Positions 1 to 9,366 of a DNA stretch of 64,000 nt are shown here, piece after piece. The DNA lies in assembly GCF_000055945.1 (NCBI RefSeq), contig NC_008011.1, forward strand, positions 863,501 through 927,500, read 5' to 3'. A program made the position numbers and the translations under genes. How positions within the stretch are numbered: position 1 is the first letter of the stretch; every line of letters begins with the position of its first letter. The notes beneath the pieces were generated by a model. It had not been told where the DNA came from and did not search any database. It was given only the letters and a program-made list of their open reading frames with translations. The DNA is from Lawsonia intracellularis PHE/MN1-00 (GTDB lineage: Bacteria; Desulfobacterota; Desulfovibrionia; Desulfovibrionales; Desulfovibrionaceae).

Positions 1-1722
1 ACTTCCACAATTAACCAACAACATATAGCATATACAGTTACTTTTACCTCTCCAGAAAATCCTAATCTTGCAACAGAGATGGAAACACATAGTGAATTAG
101 TAAAGCTTGCAAATCAATCTTTAGATAGTAAAATAGGTTTAAATTTACGTGTTAAAGAAGATATAAGTACAGCACAAAAAATTCTTGACTCGAATGGTTA
201 TTATAGTGGAAGTGTCGAGGGAAAGATTGACTGGCAGACGAACCCTATTAGTATCCAAATCCAATTTAAACCAAATGTACAATATAAAATAAATACAATA
301 CATATCCAATACCTTGATAGTGAACTTGCATATCTCCCTCTTTCCTTAGAAGAATTCAATCTCTCTAAAGGTAATCCTGCTCTTGCTGTTAATATCCTAT
401 CCTCTGTAAGTAGCCTCATGCAATATATACATAATAATGGATATCCATTAGCCAAAATAAAAAAAACTCAATACATAATTAATCGGATGGATTATACATT
501 TGATATTGATTTAGTAATAAGACAAGGACCGTTACTCCATATGGGTAAAGTACAACCTCAACATAATCTCAATATTTCAACAATATTCCTAAATAAAATT
601 GCTACATGGAAGGAAGGAAGGGTATGGAACAATGCACTCCTTGATTCTTATCGAACACGGCTTCAACAAACAGGCCTTTTCAGTTCTATAACTCTCAATC
701 CAAGGAATCAAAAAGAACAAAATGGTAACACCTCTATAGAACTTGTTGCAACAGAAGCCCCTCCAAGGACTATTAGTGGTGGCTTACAATACTCTTCTGA
801 TCAAGGTATTGGTGCACGTGGGACTTGGGAACATCGAAATGTTTTTGGTAATGGAGAACTTTTTCGTATAACAGCACCAATAAGTCGAGATGATCAAAAA
901 ATTATGGCAAACTTCCAAAAACCAGCCTTTGGCCGTCCAAATCAATCATTAATTAGTGAAGCACAACTTAAAAAAGAAAATACAAAAAGTTACAAACAAC
1001 AACTTGCATCTATTGCTTTAGGAATTGAACGACAATTTAATAGACGTTGGTTTGGTAGTAGCAGTCTTTCAGTTGATACAGGATTTATGGATGATCGAGA
1101 TTCTATAAAAAAAATATTTACTCTTTTTGGCATCCCCTTATCAATAACAAGGGATAGTTCTAAAGATCCTCTTAATCCTATCCAAGGAACAAAAGCTACC
1201 TTAAATGTTACTCCTTATATTGGTAAATATAAAAAAAAGATTTTGACTTTACGTAGTCGGTTTGATTTTAGCTTTTACATAGACGTTCTTAAAACAGGGA
1301 AACTTATCTTGGCTAACAAAATAGCAATAGGTTCCCTCCTAGGGAAAGATATAGAAAACTATCCTGCAATACTAAGGTTTTATGCTGGGGGTGGTGGTAG
1401 TGTAAGAGGGTATGACTATCAATCATTGGGACCAAAAAATAAATATGGGGATGCTATTGGAGGACTTTCTTTTTCAACTATTAGTTTTGAGTTACGATTA
1501 AAAATAACAGAATCCATTGGCATTGTGCCATTTATTGATGGAGGAAATATTTACGAAAAAAAATTTCCTGACTTTAAAAAATCAATATATTGGGGGGTAG
1601 GCCTTGGGCTACGATATTATACAAGTTTTGCCCCCATACGTTTAGATATAGCAACTCCACTTCAAGATAGAAGCCATAATAAACACTTTCAACTTTATAT
1701 TAGTATTGGGCAAGCATTCTAA
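1..1722 (+). CDS. tamA: TamA-like BamA/Omp85-family outer-membrane protein, 5' end outside window
   Basis: The reading frame is open back to base 1, so this is the 3' part of a longer gene; the first ATG (79) is internal. The product looks like the outer-membrane half of the translocation and assembly module, which helps insert autotransporters and other proteins and works with TamB. The N-terminal visible part resembles POTRA repeats. The C-terminal part is a beta-barrel carrying the Omp85 signature VRGYDYQSLGP (around 1401-1433) and ends in a terminal phenylalanine (GQAF), as outer-membrane barrels do. Its stop codon overlaps the start of the tamB-like gene by one base, so the two are translationally coupled. 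BamA is the alternative, but the coupling to a TamB homologue favours TamA. Confidence 0.88.
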   Translation, partial: TSTINQQHIAYTVTFTSPENPNLATEMETHSELVKLANQSLDSKIGLNLRVKEDISTAQKILDSNGYYSGSVEGKIDWQTNPISIQIQFKPNVQYKINTIHIQYLDSELAYLPLSLEEFNLSKGNPALAVNILSSVSSLMQYIHNNGYPLAKIKKTQYIINRMDYTFDIDLVIRQGPLLHMGKVQPQHNLNISTIFLNKIATWKEGRVWNNALLDSYRTRLQQTGLFSSITLNPRNQKEQNGNTSIELVATEAPPRTISGGLQYSSDQGIGARGTWEHRNVFGNGELFRITAPISRDDQKIMANFQKPAFGRPNQSLISEAQLKKENTKSYKQQLASIALGIERQFNRRWFGSSSLSVDTGFMDDRDSIKKIFTLFGIPLSITRDSSKDPLNPIQGTKATLNVTPYIGKYKKKILTLRSRFDFSFYIDVLKTGKLILANKIAIGSLLGKDIENYPAILRFYAGGGGSVRGYDYQSLGPKNKYGDAIGGLSFSTISFELRLKITESIGIVPFIDGGNIYEKKFPDFKKSIYWGVGLGLRYYTSFAPIRLDIATPLQDRSHNKHFQLYISIGQAF

Positions 1723-4700
1723 TGAATAACACAAAAATACTTTCTAAGTTACTCTATACCCTCTTAGGAGCATTTACGTTATTTTTAGGACTTATTATTA
1801 CAGGCATTCTTTTTATACGGACCTCTACAGGCATTGCTTGGATTAAAAATACAGTTTCTTCTTTACTTCAACAACAAGGAATTATACTACAAGTATCTTC
1901 AATTATTGGACCATTCCCAGAACAAATTACTATTAATGAACTTAGCCTTAGTGATGTGAATGGAACTTACCTTACAATATCTAACTTAGAAATCCAATCA
2001 AACTTATGGGCTTTATTCAAAGGTCAACTTGAAATTCTGTCTTTTGAACTTAATGATCTTGTATTATATCGCTTACCCTCAAATAATAATCTAAAAAAAT
2101 CATCTACAAGTTTTGTGTTACCTCACATATCATTTGATTTAACTCCATGGTGGACTGAACATATTCGTATTCAAAACATCCATATTAACAATACACAACT
2201 TTCCTCTGATATTATAGGTATTCCATTGGTATTATCCCTTGAGGGTGATGGTACATTAACAAATTGGAATGGAACATTTCAACTATCCTCTTCTAACAAA
2301 ACAAAAATTATAGGAACGCTTCGTTACCAAGGGAATAAGACACAATTTTTTGAATATGTTCATCCTACACGGATAGTAACACTAGAGATAGACAGCGTAG
2401 CTGATAAAAAGTCATATAATAATAGTATCCTTGAACAACCTCTACATTTACACCTTTCTATTTATCCTGAACATAATAGAATTATCTTACACTCATTACT
2501 AGCTGAATATGGTAGCTGGTTACTTACATCAGAAAGTATTGAAGTATCTAATGAGCAATTAAAAGGAAATATTTTATTAAAATATAATGGAGAAGCTACT
2601 CATCAACTTCCTATAAAAAAACTTAACTCATCAATTACCCTCAGTGGCTCACTAAATAAACCTAATTTTAGTATACAAATGACATTACCTGAAATTAACA
2701 TTACAAAAAACATAATAGATCTTCAAACAGAACTTGTTATTAATCTAGGACTTTTCTCTACTCACTCTGATATTCTTACATCTGGGACAATTACAGTACA
2801 GGGAGAAACTATACCCAATAGTATTCTTTCCAGTGCAGTTGATATAATAGCCTCTACAACAACACATACAATTACCTTAGAGCATGCAACCTTAACATCT
2901 CCAGAAATGCATTTTTCCCTATCTGGAGAATTTAATAGTCTTCTAGGAAATATCGATGCAAACCTAAAAGGTAATACTCCAACTCTTAGTATATTTTCTT
3001 CTCTTCTTGGACTACCTGATCTTACTGGGCAAAGTAACATTACTATAGGATTACACCGTCAAGGGTCTTCCTCTTCAATAGAAGGAACAGCAACTGTCTC
3101 ACTTAATAATATGAACTGGGGAGTACAAGCATTACAGGGGACATTAGGTGATAATGCAACTCTAAGTGGAATATATAATTTAACTCCCATAGACTGGTCT
3201 ATTTCTTTAAACAAATTGAAATTAACAGCAAAGAATGTTTATGCTGAAGGCCTTATTAATTTTCAAAAAAAATACATAGATAGCTCTATAAATCTTATAA
3301 TTCCTAACCTTCAGCTAATAGCTCCTCCTATATCTGGAGAGTTACAATCCTTAATTACAGTGTCTGGAAAACTTGACGCACCTTCTATAGAAAGCAAAAT
3401 TTTTTCATCACAACTCACCTGGAATGCGCTCCAACTTAATAATCCTCAACTCATAATAACTACTACTCAATCTTCTTCCTCTGCGATTAAAGGTAATATA
3501 ACACTCTCGGCTGAGCCAGCTTCATCTGAGGCATTAACCTTTTCAAGTAATTGGGGAATCCTACCTACGGAAATACTAGTAGAAAAAATTATAGGAAATA
3601 TATTAGGAGTAAATCTTGATGGTAATATTAAAATAACAAAAAAAGATTACCTTATAAATGGTGATATTATTGCAGAAGTTCAGTCTTGGAAAGATATTGC
3701 AAACATATTGCAAATACCTATTAGAGGTTCAGCATCAATAAAAATACAGTTTGATCCAAAGAATCAACAATGTATTTCTACTCAATGGCAATTAAAAAAT
3801 TTCATATTAGGTAATAATTTTAATGTAACTACTATAAAAGGAAGAGCAGATACAATACAACTTCATAAGAATCCTACAATTGCTCTCTCTTCAAAAATTG
3901 GTGCTGGTACATATGAAGACTTTCAATGGACACAAGGGACGTTAGACATAAAAGGCACATTAAAAAATTTTAATAGTAAAATAAATATAGCAGGACAAAC
4001 AACTGTAAACGCAAACTTTCAAACAAATCTTTTTGAAAAAAATATTAATATAACTACTCTTAATTTAAAAAATATTCAAAAAAATATAGGAATTAAGCTC
4101 CTTCAGCCAATAAAAATTATAGTCTCACCTCAACAATTTGTTCTTAATAACTGTTCACTAGCAATTCTTCCATCTGGAACAATTACAACTGATATATATG
4201 TTACTCCTCAACGACTTAATGCTAATGCAATCATTAAAGAAGTTTCACTTCTCTCTTTCCAACCATTTAGTATACTTCTTCCTCAAGGAAATATAAATGG
4301 ACACATAACACTTACAGGAATACCTAGTAAACCTAAAGGAACACTCTCATTTGATATTCTAAACATACATTATCCAAGGCCAAATCCATCAATAGCAAAC
4401 TTACATGTAGAAGGGGAAATTATATCTTCTCCTAACAATATATGTAAACTTAATGCAACCCTAACAGAAAAAAAAGAGCCTATACCTATATCAATACAAG
4501 CAACACTCCCTTTTGAGTTCACAGAAAACAATATCCCTATGCTATCTAAAATGAGGCCTTTTTCTGCCCATATCAAGTGGACTGGAATATTAGATACACT
4601 TTGGAAACTCATTCCACTTACTGATTACATTATGGCTGGGAATGGATCTTTAGATGCTTCTCTTTCTGGGACTTTAGATAGTCCAACATATGCAATTATA

Positions 4701-5870
4701 ACAACACTTTCTAATGCTAACTTTCAAGATCTCTCCCTTGGTCTTTACTTAGAAAATATCAATGCTAAATTACAGGTCTTTTCTAATAGAATCTCCCATA
4801 TTCAAGCTACAGCATCTGATGGTAAACAAGGTAGTATACAACTTATTGGTAATATTGGCTCATCTAAAGAACACTTTCCTTTGTCTATTAATGGCTCCTT
4901 TACAAACCTTGCTCCATTACAACGTAAAGACCTAAGTCTTACACTTTCAGGAGCAGCTACTCTTGAAGGAACATTAAAACAGTCTGAAGTTAAAGGCGAT
5001 ATTGTTATTAACCAAGGCGAATTTCAACTTACTGAAGGGTTAACCAGTAATATTCCAACTCTTAATGTAGTTGATAGCACTCAACAACAAAATACAAAGA
5101 CCAAAAAAGCTACCTATCAACAACCTACCTTATCTATTGCGTTAAGTATCCCGAATCGTTTTTTTGTCCGTAGTAGTATGTTTGAAAGTGAGTGGGGAGG
5201 GAACCTAACTATTAACAAAGTCATAACAAGTCCTGTTATTACAGGAGCACTAACTTCTATAAGAGGAAATTTTAATTTACTAGGAAAACAATTTTCTCTT
5301 GCTAAAAGTACAATATCATTTTCAGGATCAGTTCCACCAAACCCACTACTCAATATTTCTTTAACATATTCATCACCTTCTATTACAGCTATAGGCATTA
5401 TTAAAGGTACAACTAGTAATCCTAATATTACTTTTTCAAGTACACCACCTTTACCTCAAGATGAAATAGTTTCCCAAGTTCTTTTTGGTAAAAGCTCACA
5501 AAGTCTTAGCAGGATACAAGCCATACAACTTGCTCAAGAATTAGCAAACTTAACAGGATTTAATACTGGAAGTATGAATTTCCTAACAAATATTCGACAG
5601 ACATTAGGGTTAGATATACTTAGCTTAGGGACAACTTCTAATAGAAAAGCCAATACATCCAACTCAAACGATCAAATAGAAGATATCCCTGTTATAGAAC
5701 TAGGTAAATATATTACAGACACTGTTTATGTTGGTGTTGAACAAAGTTATTTAGATAGTAATGATACTGGGGCAAGAATATCAGTTGAACTTGCACCTAA
5801 TTTTAATCTTGAAGGTAGAACAGGGACTCAATATAGTGAGATAGGTATTAATTGGAAAAAAGATTATTAA
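1722..5870 (+). CDS. tamB: TamB-like translocation and assembly module protein (DUF490 C-terminus)
   Basis: This 1382-residue protein has a single N-terminal membrane anchor (about residues 11-33) followed by a very long, Asn/Ser/Thr/Ile-rich beta-strand region. The C-terminal few hundred residues match the TamB/DUF490 pattern (FGKSSQSLSRIQAIQLAQEL, then a strand-rich end). TamB spans the periplasm from the inner membrane and partners TamA; AsmA-like proteins of this shape are also linked to phospholipid transport between membranes. It is slightly longer than the E. coli protein (about 1260). The start ATG overlaps the tamA stop (TAATG). A strong hairpin follows the stop at 5890-5928. Confidence 0.9.
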   Translation: MNNTKILSKLLYTLLGAFTLFLGLIITGILFIRTSTGIAWIKNTVSSLLQQQGIILQVSSIIGPFPEQITINELSLSDVNGTYLTISNLEIQSNLWALFKGQLEILSFELNDLVLYRLPSNNNLKKSSTSFVLPHISFDLTPWWTEHIRIQNIHINNTQLSSDIIGIPLVLSLEGDGTLTNWNGTFQLSSSNKTKIIGTLRYQGNKTQFFEYVHPTRIVTLEIDSVADKKSYNNSILEQPLHLHLSIYPEHNRIILHSLLAEYGSWLLTSESIEVSNEQLKGNILLKYNGEATHQLPIKKLNSSITLSGSLNKPNFSIQMTLPEINITKNIIDLQTELVINLGLFSTHSDILTSGTITVQGETIPNSILSSAVDIIASTTTHTITLEHATLTSPEMHFSLSGEFNSLLGNIDANLKGNTPTLSIFSSLLGLPDLTGQSNITIGLHRQGSSSSIEGTATVSLNNMNWGVQALQGTLGDNATLSGIYNLTPIDWSISLNKLKLTAKNVYAEGLINFQKKYIDSSINLIIPNLQLIAPPISGELQSLITVSGKLDAPSIESKIFSSQLTWNALQLNNPQLIITTTQSSSSAIKGNITLSAEPASSEALTFSSNWGILPTEILVEKIIGNILGVNLDGNIKITKKDYLINGDIIAEVQSWKDIANILQIPIRGSASIKIQFDPKNQQCISTQWQLKNFILGNNFNVTTIKGRADTIQLHKNPTIALSSKIGAGTYEDFQWTQGTLDIKGTLKNFNSKINIAGQTTVNANFQTNLFEKNINITTLNLKNIQKNIGIKLLQPIKIIVSPQQFVLNNCSLAILPSGTITTDIYVTPQRLNANAIIKEVSLLSFQPFSILLPQGNINGHITLTGIPSKPKGTLSFDILNIHYPRPNPSIANLHVEGEIISSPNNICKLNATLTEKKEPIPISIQATLPFEFTENNIPMLSKMRPFSAHIKWTGILDTLWKLIPLTDYIMAGNGSLDASLSGTLDSPTYAIITTLSNANFQDLSLGLYLENINAKLQVFSNRISHIQATASDGKQGSIQLIGNIGSSKEHFPLSINGSFTNLAPLQRKDLSLTLSGAATLEGTLKQSEVKGDIVINQGEFQLTEGLTSNIPTLNVVDSTQQQNTKTKKATYQQPTLSIALSIPNRFFVRSSMFESEWGGNLTINKVITSPVITGALTSIRGNFNLLGKQFSLAKSTISFSGSVPPNPLLNISLTYSSPSITAIGIIKGTTSNPNITFSSTPPLPQDEIVSQVLFGKSSQSLSRIQAIQLAQELANLTGFNTGSMNFLTNIRQTLGLDILSLGTTSNRKANTSNSNDQIEDIPVIELGKYITDTVYVGVEQSYLDSNDTGARISVELAPNFNLEGRTGTQYSEIGINWKKDY

Positions 5871-5889
5871 TGGCTTATTTTTTATATCT

Positions 5890-5928
5890 AAAAAGGATAT
5901 TTTGTTATTAATACAAAATATCCTTTTT
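5890..5928. terminator. Bidirectional hairpin terminator between convergent genes
   Basis: A perfect 15-bp inverted repeat (5890-5904 with 5914-5928) has a 9-base loop. An A5 run sits on its left edge and a T5 run on its right edge, so it can act as an intrinsic terminator in both directions. It lies between the convergent ends of tamB (+) and the Spy/ZraP-like gene (-). Confidence 0.85.
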
Positions 5929-5935
5929 AACAAAA

Positions 5936-6454
5936 TTATTTCCCTCTTCCACTTTTCAATGGAGTCATTGGAGCTCCAGAATCAGGTTCCATATTATTAT
6001 ATCCACCCATACCATAGTATCCCATACCATGACGATGCATCAACCCGCTACCATAAATATAGTGGCCACGAATGCCTACTTCACTAGATAACTTCTCATA
6101 CATTTTTTCATATTCAGATGATAATTCTGTATGCATTTTAGCAATTTCACGAGAGAGCTCTTGAATCACTGAACGATCAGGTTTGCTACTTTGTGCCATA
6201 GCTTGCAACTCTAGACGTTTTGCTAAAATCTTTTCTCTTAATTCCTGGGTCTTTTTAGCAAACTCTTTAACAATGGTATCACATTTAGTTTGCATCTCAG
6301 GTGTTAAATATTGATAAACACCACTACCACTTTTTCCATTATTATCCCCCCCTGGACAAGGAGAAAGCCTTTTTGCGTCAACTAATGTAGTATTAATACA
6401 TATTAATCCTACCATAACAAACATAATAAAATATTTTTTTAAAATGCCATTCAT
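5936..6454 (-). CDS. Periplasmic Spy/CpxP/ZraP-like (LTXXQ) protein with Met/His/Gly-rich tail
   Basis: The 172-residue protein has a signal peptide (about residues 1-27, ending VDA) and a predicted all-helical core. The core begins with LTPEMQTK, an LTXXQ-like motif of the Spy/CpxP/ZraP family, followed by charged helices (residues about 50-125). The C-terminal tail is rich in Met, His, Tyr and Gly (GLMHRHGMGYYGMGGY), consistent with metal binding. Members of this family are periplasmic chaperones or zinc/copper sensors induced by envelope stress. The start is supported by a GGAGG seven bases upstream of the ATG. The gene is transcribed away from tRNA-Pro and convergent to tamB. Family assignment is likely; the bound metal is unknown. 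Confidence 0.72.
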   Translation of the reverse strand: MNGILKKYFIMFVMVGLICINTTLVDAKRLSPCPGGDNNGKSGSGVYQYLTPEMQTKCDTIVKEFAKKTQELREKILAKRLELQAMAQSSKPDRSVIQELSREIAKMHTELSSEYEKMYEKLSSEVGIRGHYIYGSGLMHRHGMGYYGMGGYNNMEPDSGAPMTPLKSGRGK

Positions 6455-6722
6455 TAACCAACCTCCATAGATTAAACTTCAATAGATTTACTACTCACCC
6501 TTATCTTCATTAACTCATCTTTTAACATTTAACATTAAAAATTCACTATAATTACAGTACATATTAGATCAAACTATAATAATTATATAATCATCAATGA
6601 CAAAAATTTGTCTCTTGTTAAGAGCTTACTAAAGTTAACACAGCTATGCAACTAGTTGTAACTAAATAATCTTTTATCTTCTAATAATAACAAGACATTC
6701 CAATTAAGATATTATATATAGA

Positions 6723-6773
6723 TTATAAATATAGTAGGACCTCAGCTAAGCTGAGGTCCTACTATATTTATAA
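6723..6773 (-). terminator. Perfect 24-bp inverted repeat with 3-base loop downstream of tRNA-Pro
   Basis: Bases 6723-6746 are the exact reverse complement of 6750-6773, with only TAA between them. The GC-richer core (GGACCTCAGC) lies at the tip and A/T pairs at the base. It sits immediately 3' of tRNA-Pro on the minus strand, so a terminator or processing hairpin for that tRNA is the simplest reading. There is no clean T-run on the minus side; the plus side has TTTT. The remaining part of the gap (6455-6722) holds no recognisable gene. Confidence 0.7.
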
Positions 6774-6778
6774 TTTTC

Positions 6779-6855
6779 TGGTCGGAGCGACTGGATTCGA
6801 ACCAGCGGCCCCCTGGTCCCAAACCAGGTGCGCTACCAAACTGCGCCACACTCCG
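6779..6855 (-). tRNA. tRNA-Pro (anticodon TGG)
   Basis: The minus strand folds into a full cloverleaf. The acceptor stem CGGAGUG pairs with CGCUCCG, and the anticodon loop UUUGGGA reads UGG. The T arm is GCUGGUUCGAAUCCAGU, the discriminator is A, and CCA is encoded in the genome (6779-6781). Length including CCA is 77 nt. Confidence 0.97.
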
Positions 6856-6910
6856 CTATTTTATTATATCTATTACACCACAAAATAGGTAACATCACAA
6901 TAAATCAAAA

Positions 6911-7399
6911 TTACTTGGCAATAATACGAAAATCATCACGACGATTTTTTGCCCATACAGCTGGCCCTGTTCCTTCAACAGCTGGACGCTCTTTCCCAAA
7001 ACTTATTATCTCAAGCTGAGATGGATTTACTCCAAGCATGACTAAATATTCATATGCTGCACGTGCACGACGCTCTCCAAGTGCTAAATTATACTCTTGA
7101 GTACCACGAGCGTCACAATTACCTTCTATACGGACACGAATACAAGGATATTCTTTTAAAAGTTCAGCTTTCTTCTGCAACATATCACGATATTCAGGTT
7201 TAATATCATATTTATCAAAATCAAAATAAATAATCCCATCAGTTATAGTTTCTGCAGCTGCATTAATTGCTGGTGCTGGAGCAATACACTCCGTTGCTAA
7301 AGATTGTTCTACATCAACACTCTTTTTACAACAACCAAAACCTGCACTTAATACTACTAACAGAACCAGAACTATGCCATAACGTCTAAATACTTCCAT
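6911..7399 (-). CDS. pal: Peptidoglycan-associated lipoprotein Pal
   Basis: This 162-residue lipoprotein has an N-terminal signal ending at a lipid-modified cysteine (AGFGC, C23). The OmpA-like peptidoglycan-binding domain follows (about residues 50-160), with the typical strand IYFDFDKYDI and the helix motif LGERRARAAYEYL. Pal tethers the outer membrane to peptidoglycan and is pulled by the TolQRA/TolB machinery during division. It lies last in the minus-strand tol series, 145 bp behind tolB. The length is normal for the family. Confidence 0.95.
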   Translation of the reverse strand: MEVFRRYGIVLVLLVVLSAGFGCCKKSVDVEQSLATECIAPAPAINAAAETITDGIIYFDFDKYDIKPEYRDMLQKKAELLKEYPCIRVRIEGNCDARGTQEYNLALGERRARAAYEYLVMLGVNPSQLEIISFGKERPAVEGTGPAVWAKNRRDDFRIIAK

Positions 7400-7544
7400 T
7401 TCCTTTCCTCCTAAGTCTCTTCACACACTGTGTTTCCCCAGCCATCGATTAACACACCACTAGTTAATTCTAATATTTTTTTACTTTAACAAAATTTACT
7501 TATTTATTATACATAAATATATTCTAGCTGGACTAATATAATAG

Positions 7545-8888
7545 CTATCTAGCTTTATTTGCAACTGTTATTTTCCCCCAACGTGGGAACGATGCATCGC
7601 CATGTCCTGTAGGGATTTGCTTTGCATCTCCACCATGACGTGTTATCAAATAAATCTGCTTTTTACCACTACGTGTTGATGTAAAAGCAATAAAATAGCT
7701 ATCAGGAGCAAAAGATGGTTGCTCATCATTACCAGGGCCAAAAGTAACTTGTCTCTCAATTCCTGTCAGCAAATCTTGTACAAAAATACGATTACCATCA
7801 TCTGTCAATCGAGAAAATGCGATGAGTGTCCCATCAGGACTCATAGTAGGCTCTGTATTATAACAACCTTGACGGCTAACACGACTAACTTGTCCTGAAG
7901 AAAAATCTTTCATAAAAATTTGTGGATTACTTAGCCTATTAGAACAAAATGCCATTTTTGTTCCTTTAGCATCAAATGATGGAGAAACATTTATAGCAGG
8001 GCTTTCCTCTAGCACTTTCTCTTTTTGAAAAGTATGATCCAATAAAAAAATATCTGGATACTTACCAGTAGAAAGGCTAACTGCTACTTTATTGTCTGGC
8101 ATAAACACAGGTCCTATAACCGTATTCCCAGGGAAACGAATTCTCTGGATTTTATTTGTTAACCTATCCCAAACACCTAGAGCATGTGATCGATCGTCTA
8201 AATGTGTAAAGACAATAAACCTTCCATCTATAGACCATGAAGGTGACATTGCCGTTCCTGAAATATCTGTTATCTGACGTAATTCTTTCCCTGTTGGTTT
8301 AACTAGCCACACATCTCTTACATTCTTCCCATTACCTTGTTTCACAAAGGCTAATGTAGAAAGAAAAAAATCCCCACTACCGGTTAAAGTCTTCATAAGA
8401 TCTGCGCAAAACTTATCTGCTATATTAGAAATTTCACTTTTAACAACACCACTATATGCTGTACCAAAAACAAACTTGCCAGAATATGTTTCATATAATC
8501 TTAATTCAACACTAGAGTCAGAATGATCTCCCTTTGGCCAACCAACAGTTATAAGTAAATCGGAACCTGCCAATTGAAAACGTTTAAAATCTATATTTGG
8601 CGGCTGATAACCCTCTAGCGAACTTCCATTTAAAATTGCCTTTTCATCAGTAAGCCTCATAAATGGAAGATAACTTAGATTATTACGAATAGCTCTATCA
8701 AGATCAATGCCAAGATCTGTTGCAAGGACTCCTGGGGAGATAATTGGTCTAGCCATAGCTACATGTACAATATTTTGACCAGGACCATAAATATCTATCT
8801 GCATAGCTGATAAGGCTGGATGACATAAGCATACTAATAATAAAATTATCAATATTCCTAATGATCTGTAAGTGTTACCTCTACTCAT
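7545..8888 (-). CDS. tolB: Tol-Pal system periplasmic protein TolB
   Basis: The product (about 447 residues from ATG 8888; an in-frame TTG lies at 8903) has a signal peptide, an N-terminal TolB domain (about 30-150) and a C-terminal beta-propeller. The propeller has repeated PD40/TolB motifs such as SPSWSIDGRFIVF, SPSFDAKGTKMAF, PTMSPDGTLIAF and PSFAPDSYFIAFTS. TolB binds Pal and the TolA C-terminus in the periplasm. The gene stands between the TolA-type gene and pal as in classical tol loci, but 463-478 bp separate it from tolA. That gap suggests its own promoter. Confidence 0.93.
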   Translation of the reverse strand: MSRGNTYRSLGILIILLLVCLCHPALSAMQIDIYGPGQNIVHVAMARPIISPGVLATDLGIDLDRAIRNNLSYLPFMRLTDEKAILNGSSLEGYQPPNIDFKRFQLAGSDLLITVGWPKGDHSDSSVELRLYETYSGKFVFGTAYSGVVKSEISNIADKFCADLMKTLTGSGDFFLSTLAFVKQGNGKNVRDVWLVKPTGKELRQITDISGTAMSPSWSIDGRFIVFTHLDDRSHALGVWDRLTNKIQRIRFPGNTVIGPVFMPDNKVAVSLSTGKYPDIFLLDHTFQKEKVLEESPAINVSPSFDAKGTKMAFCSNRLSNPQIFMKDFSSGQVSRVSRQGCYNTEPTMSPDGTLIAFSRLTDDGNRIFVQDLLTGIERQVTFGPGNDEQPSFAPDSYFIAFTSTRSGKKQIYLITRHGGDAKQIPTGHGDASFPRWGKITVANKAR

Positions 8889-9366
8889 AATAATAAACAC
8901 CAATAAAAATTATATAGTTAGGTATAGTTAGTAAAAATAGTCAGTATTTAACTTAGGGTACTAATTTATTTATCCTCTAACACAAAAAATCATTTTAAGT
9001 GATTACTCTCTCTATTATCAGTTTACAATATCGGCTACTAATCCCTTATTATCTATCAAAAATTAGATTTCCTCGAAAAGACTAAAAATATTTCTTAATA
9101 AAATTATCATATCTATAGATGAAGTAGCAACATGTTAGTTCACTTTCTACATAAAAAGCTATCTATATAACAAAAAACGTTAGAGAAAGAGTAAAATAAT
9201 TCTATTTTAAAATATCTATAACAAATTATAACTATTATAATATTACTTTTTTAAGAGCCAAATATCCTTAACTCAAATTAACCTAAAAAATATTTTCTTA
9301 ATTAACAAGATATTACAATAAGTAAAATTTTTAAGTTGTCTAACCTGTTACAACATACGGAAAGTA
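8889..9366. other. Long intergenic gap inside the tol locus
   Basis: This stretch of about 478 bases between tolA and tolB is very AT-rich. I see no gene, tRNA or strong hairpin in it on either strand. It presumably holds the tolB promoter, but no -35/-10 pair stands out. Confidence 0.6.

Noticed and set aside
6779-6855. tRNA-Pro plus inverted repeat as an integration (att) site of a mobile element
   Set aside because: There is no integrase gene, no second copy of the tRNA end and no composition shift nearby.
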